Assembly (NCBI GenBank): GCA_037441725.1
Contig: JBBIRT010000027.1
Location: 1 to 28,061, forward strand
Reading direction: 5' to 3'
Source of the DNA: JBBIRT01 sp037441725
Lineage (GTDB): Bacteria > Desulfobacterota > BSN033 > UBA1163
DNA length: 28,061 bases
Position numbers and translations under genes: made by a program. The notes below the pieces were generated by a model that was given only the letters and a program-made list of their open reading frames with translations, was not told the origin of the DNA and ran no database searches. Of this stretch, positions 15,482-24,300 are shown one piece after another. Each line of letters opens with the position of its first letter. Within the stretch, counting starts at the first letter, position 1.

Positions 15482-16618
15482 ATGAAAAACGAAATCAAGA
15501 AACTGGCCAGTCTCCAGGAGACTCCTTATCCCTTCATCTCCCTCTACCTCGATACCCGATGGGATGATGAACAGCAAAGAGAGAGAATTCGTCTTTTCAC
15601 TAAAAATCAATTAAAGAAGACAAATGATCAATTTAAAAATCAGGAAGATTGGCAAAATATTTTGATCAGAGACCAGGAGCAGATTGAGAAGTACGTGGAG
15701 GGATTGGTTCGTCGGGTTTATTACGAGGATATGAATGGGGTGGCCATTTTCTCCTGTAGTGGGAATGGAACCTTCCTCACCTACCCTTCCATCATCTCTT
15801 TTAAGAATGAATGTTTTATCTCTGATCTTCCTGTCTTGAGACCTTTGATTCAACTCTCTTCCCAGTATCAGAATACATTGATCGTGATGGTGGATACGGA
15901 TTCCGCCCGACTCTTTGAGGTTTCTCTGGAAGGTCTTATGGCTGAATCTTCTATCGACAGTTATGTCCCGGGTCGTCATGACCAAGGGGGATGGGCACAG
16001 ATGAGGTATCAGCGCCATATTAAAGACCATATGGATCGGCATCATAAGGAAGTCGCTACCCAACTGACCGAACTTTTTGATTCCGGGAAATGGAAACAAA
16101 TCGTCTTGATCGGTCAGGAACGGATTCTGGCCAACTTCAAGATCTTCCTTTCTGAACGAGTCAAACAAAAAATCACTGATTCCTTTCCCTGTGATTTTTC
16201 AGAAGACCGTTCAAAAATCTTGAGACGCGTTTTTGAACGGCTTCATCAAAAAGAGAGAGAAGCCATCCATCACCAGATTCAGACCCTAAAAGAAAGAGGC
16301 CTGGTGACCTTGGGGTTGAACCCAACCCTCGAGGCTTTAAATGCTGGTCAGGTACATATTCTTTATCTCCTCAACTCCTTTCATCTCTCAGGGGCAAGGT
16401 GCCAACGATGTAATTCAATTGTTTTGACCTACCCTCCGAATGATCCCTCCGTTCCATGCCCCCTCTGTAAAGGTGGGATAAAGGTGGTTGATCTTGGAGA
16501 GGAGATGATGAGGTCGACCATCCGTCAGGATGGAGAGGTTAAATTGATTGAAGAGAGTGCGTTATTAGAAGAATATGATGGAGTAGGTGCTTCTCTAAGA
16601 TTCCATTTGCCTCGTTAA
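15482..16618 (+). CDS. Bacterial eRF1/Vms1-like release factor homologue (baeRF type)
   Basis: A 378-residue protein that I read as a bacterial member of the archaeo-eukaryotic release-factor superfamily. Residues 1-125 are an N-terminal domain that begins like relatives (Y-P-F-I-S-L-Y-L-D-T). Residues 130-235 match the catalytic domain: V-M-V-D-T-D-S-A-R-L-F-E-V, then G169-G170-W-A-Q173-M-R-Y-Q-R-H, corresponding to the eRF1 loop G-G-Q-S-x2-R-F-x-R. Residues 270-378 resemble domain 3 (T-L-G-L-N-P-T-L-E-A-L-N-A-G-Q-V), with a zinc ribbon C307-x2-C310-x15-C326-x2-C329 like that of archaeal aRF1. The eukaryotic relative Vms1 cleaves peptidyl-tRNA on stalled ribosomes, so a ribosome-rescue hydrolase is a reasonable inference. 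Confidence 0.72.
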   Translation: MKNEIKKLASLQETPYPFISLYLDTRWDDEQQRERIRLFTKNQLKKTNDQFKNQEDWQNILIRDQEQIEKYVEGLVRRVYYEDMNGVAIFSCSGNGTFLTYPSIISFKNECFISDLPVLRPLIQLSSQYQNTLIVMVDTDSARLFEVSLEGLMAESSIDSYVPGRHDQGGWAQMRYQRHIKDHMDRHHKEVATQLTELFDSGKWKQIVLIGQERILANFKIFLSERVKQKITDSFPCDFSEDRSKILRRVFERLHQKEREAIHHQIQTLKERGLVTLGLNPTLEALNAGQVHILYLLNSFHLSGARCQRCNSIVLTYPPNDPSVPCPLCKGGIKVVDLGEEMMRSTIRQDGEVKLIEESALLEEYDGVGASLRFHLPR

Positions 16619-16642
16619 AAAGGGCGAAACCCCCCATTTTTT
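16617..16642 (+). terminator. Weak terminator-like structure after the release-factor-like gene
   Basis: AAAAAGGG (16617-16624) can pair with CCC (16633-16635) and TTTTT (16637-16641) with one bulged A, and six T residues follow at 16637-16642. The GC core is only three pairs, so this is at best a partial terminator between the two genes. Confidence 0.25.
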
Positions 16643-16661
16643 AATCAGGAGGTGAGAGAAC

Positions 16662-17135
16662 ATGTATGTTGAAATGAAGGTTAAGTTTTTAACATTTGAT
16701 TCTACCTCAAATGGATTTGTTGTTCTCCTGATGGATTTAGCCAATAAAACCGGGCTCCCGATCTGGATTGGCCCTTTTGAGGCAAATGCAATCGCCATGA
16801 AGCTAAAGAAGATTTCCTCCCATCGCCCTTCTACTCATGATTTAATCAATAATATTCTAAAGGTTCTCCAATCTAAAGTGGTAAAGATTATTGTCAATGA
16901 CCTGAAAGAGAACACCTATTACGCCTCAATCCATCTGAACCGAGGAGGCGAAGAGATCGTTATTGACTCCCGTCCCAGTGATGCCATGGCCATTGCCCTG
17001 GCAGTGGACGCTCCCATTTTTGTATCGGAACAGGTGATTGAAAAGGCTCGAACGATTGATATGGATAAAGAAGGGGATCAACTAAAAGAATGGCTCGAGA
17101 GCCTTAACCCCGAGGATTTTAAATATAAGGCCTAA
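16662..17135 (+). CDS. Bifunctional nuclease (DUF151/BFN) family protein
   Basis: A 157-residue member of the DUF151 family. Visible features are L-P-I-W-I-G-P-F-E-A-N-A-I-A (residues 30-43), the R-P-S-T-H-D-L segment, and I-D-S-R-P-S-D-A-M-A-I-A-L-A, the most conserved block. Plant BFN1-like relatives carry this domain with nuclease activity; for bacterial members the role is unsettled, and Thermotoga TM0160 gives the fold. The length is typical. The start follows a perfect GGAGG, 10 bases before ATG. It often sits near miaB or tRNA-modification genes in delta-proteobacteria and here precedes tsaE by 30 bases. Confidence 0.9.
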   Translation: MYVEMKVKFLTFDSTSNGFVVLLMDLANKTGLPIWIGPFEANAIAMKLKKISSHRPSTHDLINNILKVLQSKVVKIIVNDLKENTYYASIHLNRGGEEIVIDSRPSDAMAIALAVDAPIFVSEQVIEKARTIDMDKEGDQLKEWLESLNPEDFKYKA

Positions 17136-17165
17136 ACCATGGCTTGAGTATTTCTGGATGATCGG

Positions 17166-17714
17166 GTGGGTGAGTTAAGAATATTTAACGACCCCTTTGA
17201 TCCAAGGCATTGGATATTCTTGAGTAAGATTGTGATTCAAACGAAAAAGGTATCAGAAACGATCCGTATAGGGAAGAAAATTGGAAATCTTCTCCGTGCT
17301 GGAGATGTCGTCGCTTTGGTGGGAGAATTGGGAGTAGGGAAAACCCAACTCATTAAAGGTTTAGCAGAGGGAGTAAATGTGGATAAATCAACCTATGTCT
17401 CAAGCCCCTCATTTACACTGGTCAACGAATATAGAGGAAAATGGCCTTTTTATCACATTGACCTCTTTCGACTCAACCTGGAGAAAGAAGCTGAGGAATT
17501 AGGTTTAGAAGACTATATTTATGGAGAAGGAATTACAGCCATCGAATGGGCAGATAAGGTTCCTTCTCTTCTTCCAGAAGAAGTCCTGTGGATCGAAATC
17601 GATTATTGGGATCAGAACTCTCGAAGGATTGAAATTACCCCAAAGGGGAAACGATATGAAGAAATCATTGAAGGTTTAGAGGGCTCATTGGATCGAGTCC
17701 TGTTGAGAGGTTAG
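17166..17714 (+). CDS. tsaE: tRNA threonylcarbamoyladenosine biosynthesis ATPase TsaE
   Basis: A P-loop ATPase that works with TsaB and TsaD to make t6A37 in tRNAs that read ANN codons. It shows Walker A G-E-L-G-V-G-K-T (53-60 from the GTG), S-S-P-S-F-T-L-V-N-E-Y (switch-like), H-I-D-L-F-R-L and A-I-E-W-A-D-K. The GTG at 17166 gives 182 residues, longer than the usual 150-160. TTG at 17220 or GTG at 17232 would give normal lengths, but none has a clear ribosome site. The first 20 residues have no family counterpart and may not be translated. The gene lies between the BFN protein and aspartate kinase. Confidence 0.93.
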   Translation: MGELRIFNDPFDPRHWIFLSKIVIQTKKVSETIRIGKKIGNLLRAGDVVALVGELGVGKTQLIKGLAEGVNVDKSTYVSSPSFTLVNEYRGKWPFYHIDLFRLNLEKEAEELGLEDYIYGEGITAIEWADKVPSLLPEEVLWIEIDYWDQNSRRIEITPKGKRYEEIIEGLEGSLDRVLLRG

Positions 17715-17755
17715 AAATGATCATTTCTTAAGCCTTTAAATCCTTTGATGATCAT
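17714..17755 (+). promoter_or_regulatory. Paired ATGATCAT palindromes in front of aspartate kinase
   Basis: GAAATGATCATTTC at 17714-17727 is a perfect 14-base palindrome. Its 8-base core ATGATCAT recurs at 17748-17755, 31 bases further on, which is close to three helical turns, and the second copy abuts the ribosome site AGGAGGG. The copies could serve as paired operator half-sites on one DNA face, or pair with each other in RNA to hide the ribosome site. No known regulator is implied. Confidence 0.35.
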
Positions 17756-17768
17756 AGGAGGGAGTTGA

Positions 17769-19007
17769 ATGGCACTGGTGGTTCAAAAATATGGTGGAAC
17801 TTCTGTCGGGGATGTTGAGAGAATCAGGAATGTAGCCCGAAGGGTCATTCAAACAAAAAATCAGGGGCATGATGTGGTCGTGGTGGTCTCCGCTATGGCC
17901 GGAGAAACGGATAAACTGATCCGCCTCGCCCAACAGGTCACCCCTCATCCTGATGAAAGGGAGATGGATGTTCTGATCTCTACAGGCGAACAGGTCTCCA
18001 TTGCCTTACTCGCCATCGCCCTCAAGGATATGGGGACAGATGCAAAATCCTATTTAGGATTTCAGATTAAAATCGCTACCGATAGCGCTTTTGGGAAGGC
18101 CAGGATCACAGGGATTGAATCGGAAAAGATGTTGAATGACCTTAAAAACAGAAAGGTTGTGGTTGTAGCTGGATTCCAAGGAGTTGATGAATCTGAGAAC
18201 ATTACGACCTTAGGTCGGGGAGGCTCGGACACCACGGCGGTAGCCATCGCGGCAGCTCTAAAGGCAGATATTTGTGAGATTTATACAGATGTGGATGGAG
18301 TCTACACCACGGATCCCAATATCTGTTCAAAGGCAAGAAAACTGCCCAAAATCTCTTATGACGAGATGCTGGAGATGGCCAGCCTTGGAGCCAAGGTATT
18401 GCAGATCCGATCGGTTGAATTTGCAAAAAAGTATGATGTCCCCATTCACGTCCGATCTTCGTTTAATGATAATCCCGGAACCATCGTCTGTAAGGAGGAT
18501 GAAGAAATGGAAAAGGTGGTCGTTTCTGGAGTGACTTATAATAAAAATGAGGCTAAGATTGAGGTCATGCGTCTTCCAGATGTCCCTGGAATTGCAGCCA
18601 AACTCTTTAAACCCATTGCGGATGCCAATATCGTGGTGGACATGATCATTCAAACCTCCAGTACCGAAAAGGGCTATGCCGATGTGGCATTCACGGTCCC
18701 TAAATCAGATTTTGCAAAGACCCTTCAGATTGTGAAGGCAACGAGTCAGGAGCTTGGAGGAAAGGAAGTTAAATTTAATGAAGACATTGCAAAGGTCTCG
18801 ATTGTAGGGGTAGGGATGAGGAGCCACTCCAATGTGGCGACTCAGATGTTTTCAGCCCTGGCCAAGGAAGGGATCAACATCCAGATGATTTCAACTTCAG
18901 AGATCAAGATCTCATGCATTATCGACTCAAAGTATACTGAACTGGCGGTTCGATCCCTCCATGACGCCTTTGAATTGGATAAGCCAACCGTGACCGAAGA
19001 AAAATAA
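17769..19007 (+). CDS. lysC: Aspartate kinase
   Basis: A 412-residue monofunctional aspartokinase, the first enzyme of the lysine, threonine and methionine pathways. It has the V-Q-K-Y-G-G-T-S-V-G start, S-T-G-E-Q-V-S, L-G-R-G-G-S-D-T-T-A and the E-I-Y-T-D-V-D-G-V-Y-T-T-D-P loop. Two ACT domains occupy about 265-405, including S-I-V-G-V-G-M-R-S-H-S-N-V-A and I-Q-M-I-S-T-S-E-I-K-I-S, the ligand-binding part, so feedback inhibition is likely. It has no homoserine dehydrogenase fusion. It is followed after about 50 bases by citramalate synthase, so both entry points toward isoleucine precursors are adjacent. Confidence 0.96.
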   Translation: MALVVQKYGGTSVGDVERIRNVARRVIQTKNQGHDVVVVVSAMAGETDKLIRLAQQVTPHPDEREMDVLISTGEQVSIALLAIALKDMGTDAKSYLGFQIKIATDSAFGKARITGIESEKMLNDLKNRKVVVVAGFQGVDESENITTLGRGGSDTTAVAIAAALKADICEIYTDVDGVYTTDPNICSKARKLPKISYDEMLEMASLGAKVLQIRSVEFAKKYDVPIHVRSSFNDNPGTIVCKEDEEMEKVVVSGVTYNKNEAKIEVMRLPDVPGIAAKLFKPIADANIVVDMIIQTSSTEKGYADVAFTVPKSDFAKTLQIVKATSQELGGKEVKFNEDIAKVSIVGVGMRSHSNVATQMFSALAKEGINIQMISTSEIKISCIIDSKYTELAVRSLHDAFELDKPTVTEEK

Positions 19008-19023
19008 TGAAACCAATCGAAGG

Positions 19024-19041
19024 ATAGGCGGAAAAACCTAT
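19024..19041 (+). repeat. Short inverted repeat before the citramalate synthase ribosome site
   Basis: ATAGG (19024-19028) and CCTAT (19037-19041) form a 5-bp stem with a purine-rich 8-base loop, ending three bases before GGAGGG, which serves the TTG start at 19059. It is too weak for a terminator. It is noted because similar short stems precede other starts in this block. Confidence 0.25.
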
Positions 19042-19058
19042 ACGGAGGGAACATCATC

Positions 19059-20639
19059 TTGGTAGATCAAGGGTCCATTAAAATTTATGATACGACTCTC
19101 CGGGATGGCTCCCAGGGAGAAGATATCTCTTTTTCTGTTGAAGACAAACTGCGGATTGCTCAAAAGTTGGATGAATTGGGAATCCACTATATTGAAGGGG
19201 GATGGCCAGGTTCGAATCCTAAGGACCTCCAGTTCTTCCAGGAAATCAAATCCAATCCCCTTTCTTCCGCGAGGATGGTGGCTTTTGGGAGCACCTGTCG
19301 GGCAGGCACCCTGCCCAAAGACGATCCTAATATTCAGGCCTTAATTGAGGCTGGAACAAGGGTAGTCACCATTGTTGGAAAGTCTTGGGATATCCATCCC
19401 CTTGAAGCCATGAATATCACCTTAGATCAGAATATTGAGATCATCTATCAATCGATTCAATTCCTCAAAGGTCAGGTAGAAGAAGTCATTTTTGATGCAG
19501 AACATTTTTTTGATGGATTTAAAAGTAATCCTCAATATGCCCTTTCAACCTTGAGTGCGGCTCAGGAGGCCAACGTCGATTGGATCGTGCTATGTGATAC
19601 GAATGGAGGGACCCTCCCGGATGAAGTCCAATCCATTATCAAAGAGGTAAAGAAGAAAATCACGGTTCCCCTTGGAATCCATGCCCATAATGATACGGAA
19701 ATGGCTGTAGCCAACACCATTCTCGCTGTGAAAGAAGGGGTCCAAATGGTACATGGGACCATGAACGGTTATGGAGAAAGGTGTGGAAACGCCAATCTTT
19801 GCTCAATCATCCCTAATTTGAAACTGAAAATGGGAATGGACTGTATCTCTGATGTCCAATTAAAAAAGATTACCGAAGTCTCCCGTTTCGTTTCAGAATT
19901 GGCCAATCTTCCCCATTCCAAGTATCTCCCCTATGTAGGAGAAAGCGCCTTCGCTCATAAGGGAGGTTTACATGTCAGTGCTATCCGAAAGAGGGATTTC
20001 ACCTACGAACATGTGTCTCCAGAAAGGGTTGGAAATCGTCAGAGGGTCCTCATCTCAGACCTTTCTGGGGAATCGAACATCCTCTATAAGGCTGCTGAAT
20101 TTAAGATCGATTTAAAGAGCAAAGATCCAATGGTAAGGAAGATTCTCGATGATCTAAAACGCTTAGAAAATGAGGGATTTCAGTTTGAAGGGGCTGAGGG
20201 GTCATTTGAGCTTCTCATCAAGAAGGCCCTCGGACAACATAAAAAGTTCTTTGAACTGATGGGATTTCGTGTCATAGTAGAGAAGAGGGAGGAAGGAAGC
20301 CCTCCTCTCTCAGAAGCCACCATCATGGTTCGTGTAGGGAATCAGATTGAGCATACAGCCGCAGTGGGAAATGGCCCGGTCAATGCCTTGGACAATGCCA
20401 TTCGAAAGGCCCTGGAAAAATTCTATCCCGAACTCAAAGAAGTGAAACTCCTGGATTATAAAGTAAGAATCCTTTCCTCTAAGGATGGAACCGCTGCCCA
20501 GACCCGAGTGCTCATTGAATCAGGTGATGGAAAATCCAATTGGGGAACGGTTGGAGTCTCTGAAAACATCATTCAGGCAAGCTGGCAAGCCTTGGTCGAC
20601 TCCATTGACTATAAACTTTTAAAGGAAGAAGATCAATAG
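19059..20639 (+). CDS. cimA: Citramalate synthase
   Basis: A 526-residue member of the isopropylmalate/homocitrate synthase family, of the CimA type that condenses pyruvate with acetyl-CoA to (R)-citramalate. This opens the threonine-independent route to isoleucine. The barrel starts I-K-I-Y-D-T-T-L-R-D-G-S-Q-G-E-D and continues with Y-I-E-G-G-W-P-G-S-N-P-K-D, H-A-H-N-D-T-E-M-A-V-A and G-T-M-N-G-Y-G-E-R-C-G-N-A. The E-G-G-W-P-G-S-N pattern separates this type from LeuA. Residues about 390-520 form the C-terminal regulatory domain, probably for isoleucine feedback. The start is TTG with GGAGGG 9 to 10 bases upstream. Confidence 0.95.
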   Translation: MVDQGSIKIYDTTLRDGSQGEDISFSVEDKLRIAQKLDELGIHYIEGGWPGSNPKDLQFFQEIKSNPLSSARMVAFGSTCRAGTLPKDDPNIQALIEAGTRVVTIVGKSWDIHPLEAMNITLDQNIEIIYQSIQFLKGQVEEVIFDAEHFFDGFKSNPQYALSTLSAAQEANVDWIVLCDTNGGTLPDEVQSIIKEVKKKITVPLGIHAHNDTEMAVANTILAVKEGVQMVHGTMNGYGERCGNANLCSIIPNLKLKMGMDCISDVQLKKITEVSRFVSELANLPHSKYLPYVGESAFAHKGGLHVSAIRKRDFTYEHVSPERVGNRQRVLISDLSGESNILYKAAEFKIDLKSKDPMVRKILDDLKRLENEGFQFEGAEGSFELLIKKALGQHKKFFELMGFRVIVEKREEGSPPLSEATIMVRVGNQIEHTAAVGNGPVNALDNAIRKALEKFYPELKEVKLLDYKVRILSSKDGTAAQTRVLIESGDGKSNWGTVGVSENIIQASWQALVDSIDYKLLKEEDQ

Positions 20640-20647
20640 AATGGGGA

Positions 20648-21307
20648 ATGCAAAATGTGAAACCGATAAACCAGATCAAATCCCTTTCCAGAATACTTCC
20701 TGTGAAGGTCACCTCTGGCCTCCCTTCGTTTTCGATGGCCCAACAAAAGATCCTCATTGCTCTTGCTTTATTCATGCTTGTTTTGATCTACTTTAGATTT
20801 TATTCCAACCTATTTTTCTCCTCCCAAGAGGAGACCCTTCAAGAGATTGCCATTGAAGTCAAGGGAGAGGTCCTAAAACCTGGAGTCTATCTCTTCCAAA
20901 ATCCACCCACCTTAAGAGAGGTCATTGAAAAGGCAGGTGGTCTCCTTGAACCTGCCCGTTTTGATCCTCCCTCATTCTCAGAGATTCTTCAAACCGGTAC
21001 CCTCATCAACGTGAGGAAATATTCTTCTCAGGAGATCAAGGTAAAAATAGAAAGGATGGCAGCCAATCAACTCCTCGTCTTTTCTATCCCCCTTGATCTT
21101 AACCAAGTCTCCATAAACGATCTCTGTTTAGTTCCTGGAATTGGAGAATCCCTGGCCAAGGAGATCGTCGCCTATAGAGAAAGAAGGAGAGGGTTTCTAT
21201 CCGTTGAAGAATTAAAAAGGGTAAAGGGGATTGGAGGGAAAAAGTATTCATCCCTGAAAAACTTTTTTATCGTCCATCCCCAAGATAAGACGGGATCACC
21301 CCATTGA
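20648..21307 (+). CDS. ComEA-like SLBB/helix-hairpin-helix protein
   Basis: A 219-residue membrane-anchored protein. A single hydrophobic helix (about 34-50) is followed by an SLBB-like domain (A-I-E-V-K-G-E-V-L-K-P-G-V-Y at 68-81, then R-E-V-I-E-K-A-G-G). A double helix-hairpin-helix (about 150-205) has L-N-Q-V-S-I-N-D-L, V-P-G-I-G-E-S-L-A-K-E-I and V-K-G-I-G-G-K-K. This is the ComEA layout, which binds double-stranded DNA outside the inner membrane during uptake. No other competence gene is in the window. The ATG lacks a good ribosome site; an internal ATG at 20735 right before the helix is an alternative. Confidence 0.82.
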   Translation: MQNVKPINQIKSLSRILPVKVTSGLPSFSMAQQKILIALALFMLVLIYFRFYSNLFFSSQEETLQEIAIEVKGEVLKPGVYLFQNPPTLREVIEKAGGLLEPARFDPPSFSEILQTGTLINVRKYSSQEIKVKIERMAANQLLVFSIPLDLNQVSINDLCLVPGIGESLAKEIVAYRERRRGFLSVEELKRVKGIGGKKYSSLKNFFIVHPQDKTGSPH

Positions 21308-21368
21308 TGAATCGTTCTGCTCAACCTAATCCGTTAAAATTTTTAACTGCTTTAAAAGGAAATGAAAA

Positions 21369-24300
21369 ATGAAAAGATCTCTTTTCTCTTCAAGAAACAA
21401 ACTCATTCTCTTGATATGGGTTCTGATTTTTATCTCCCTCTATTGGATCAGCTTTCATAACTACCTACTCTTTCACAGTTTTGCTGAGGTCTTTTCCATT
21501 GTGGTGGCCTGTGGCATCTTTATGATTGCCTGGAACTCAAGGTCATTCATCGATAACCACTATCTCCTTTTCATCGGAATCGCCTACCTGTTCGTGGGAG
21601 CAGTGGACCTGATCCACACCCTGGCCTATAAGGGGATGGGGGTTTTTAAGGGCTCCGAAACGAATCTGGCAACCCAGTTATGGATCACCGCCCGATATAT
21701 TGAGAGTCTCTCCCTCCTCATCGCCCCTTATTTCATTAAACGAAAACTCAACCCCTACTCGATCTTCGTGGGATATATGGTGACGATTTCTCTCCTTCTC
21801 AGCACGATCTTTTATTGGGACATTTTCCCGGTGTGTTTTGTTGAAGGATCGGGGTTAACTTCCTTTAAGATCCTAAGTGAATATATCATCTCGACGATCC
21901 TTCTGTTGGCCATCGGTCTTCTTCTGAAACATCGTCAATCATTCGATCAGAAAGTGCTCCACTGGATTTTATGGTCACTCATCATTACAATCGTCTCTGA
22001 GTTGGCATTTACCTTTTACATCCATGCCTATGGATTCTCAAACATGATCGGACACTTCTTAAAAATTATCTCATTCTATCTCATCTATAAGGCAATTATT
22101 GAAACTGGCTTGAGCCAACCCTATCACCTACTGTTCCTCAATCTCAATCAGACCTTGGAATCTCTGGAGGCAAGTGAGGAACGTTTTCGAAGTGTGGTTC
22201 AAACCGCAGGGGATGCCATCATTTCAATCGATCGTTCCGGGAAAATCATATTCTGGAACCATGGGGCGGAGAAGATGTTTGGTTACCCTGCATCTGAAAT
22301 ATTAGGAAAACCTCTTCTTTCCATTATCCCCGACCCATTTCGTGAGGCTCACCAGAATGGAATCGAACGATTCCTGACCTCAGGGATCACTCAGATGATT
22401 GGAAAAACAGTGGATATGGCTGGACTTCGAAAAGATGGATCTCAATTCCCAATAGAACTCTCTTTAGCCACCTGGGAGACAAAGGAGGGGACTTTTTTTA
22501 CAGCCATCCTCCGAGATATTACCGAACGAAAAGAGATGGAAGAACAACTCCGCCAATCTAAAGATGAACTCGAATTTCGAGTTCAAGAAAGGACGGCTGA
22601 GCTGGCTACGTTGAATCAAGAACTTATAGAACAATCAAGAATCTTGGAATCCTTTTTCAAACATACCATCACCCCTCTGGTCTTACTGGATAAGGATTTC
22701 AATTTCATTCGGGTCAATTCAGCCTATGCTAAGGCCTGTCAGCGTGAAGTCTCTGAATTTCCTGGACACAACCATTTCGAGTTCTACCCGTCGGATGCAA
22801 GAATAATATTTGAACAGGTGGTCGAAACCAAAACACCCTATCAGGCCGTTGCCAAACCCTTTGTCTTCCCTGACCATCCCGAATGGGGAGAAACTTATTG
22901 GGATTGGACCCTGACGCCTATATTGAATGACTCGGATGAGGTTGAATTTTTAGTCTTCTCTCTCAATGACGTCACTGAACGGACACGGGCTCAAAAGGCT
23001 CAAACCTGGTTAACGGCTATCCTTGAGGCCACCTCAGACTTTGTGGGGGTAACCAATCCAGAGGGGAAATTGCTCTATTTAAATCAATCGGCCCGCAGGA
23101 TGTTAGGGATGAAAGGAGGGGAAGATCTCTCAAAATTCAGGATTCTTGACAGTCACCCTGAATGGGCCCGTTCCATAGTCATTCAAGAAGGGATCCCTAC
23201 GGCTATGCGGGATGGGATATGGAAGGGTGAGGCTGCTTTCCTCAATCAGGAAGGTAAGGAGATTCCAGTTTCTCAGGTCATCCTCTCCCATCGATCCTCA
23301 GAAGGAAAAATCCAATACTTCTCTACCATTGCAAGAGATATTACTGAAAAGAAAGAAGAGGAAAGGCGGATAACCATTCGAAATGCCCTTTTGGAACTCT
23401 ATGCGAAAAAGACCTCAAGGAAGGAATACATTGAATCTGTGGTCCACCTCTTTCAAGAATGGAGTCAATGCCGATGCCTGGGAATCCGGGTATTGGAACA
23501 CCATGGGATCATTCCCTATGAGGCCTATGTGGGTTTTAGTCGCGAGTTCTGGGAATCGGAGAATTGGCTTTCCCTTCGAGAGCACCAATGCGCTTGCATT
23601 CGAGTGATCTTAGGAGAGATCGACCCGCAGGAGGCAAGTGTGGTCACTCCTTCAGGATCCTTCTGCTGTGGAAATACCCCTCGCTTCATCGAAAAACTTT
23701 CAGAGTCAGAAAAAATGAGGTACCGAAGCGCTTGTGTTCAGAATGGATTCCTGTCTGTGGCCATCGTACCGATTCGATATCAAAAGAAGATTATTGGAGC
23801 CATCCATCTGGCCGATGAGATGGAAAATAAGATTTCTTTTCACACCCTCGAATTCATAGAATCCTTGACCCCTTTGGTGGGTGAAGCGATCATCCGGTTT
23901 AACCTCGAAGAAGAATTGAAGGACTCAGAGAGCCGTCTTCGATTCCTCTCCTCAGAGCTCCTGAAGGTTCAGGAAAATGAAAGGAAACGGATTGCCCGAG
24001 AAATTCATGATAGCATTGGCCAGACCTTGGCGGCTATCAAATTTGGGTTGGAGAGTAAATTGAGCCAAGCAGGAAAAGGGATTGTCCCTCAAGGAATTAC
24101 CCTCGAGGATATTATCTCCTTAACCCAAACGGGTATCGAAGAGGCCCGAAGGATCCAGATGGACCTGAGACCTTCCATCCTCGATGACTTAGGAATCCTA
24201 TCCACCTTGGCCTGGTTCATCAGGGAATTTCAGAAAATCTACACCCACATCCACATCGAGAGAAAAACGGCCTTGGAAGAAGAGGATATTCCTGATCATC

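Noticed and set aside
17769..17800. Lysine riboswitch upstream of lysC
   Set aside because: The gap from tsaE to lysC is only about 54 bases, far shorter than the lysine riboswitch.
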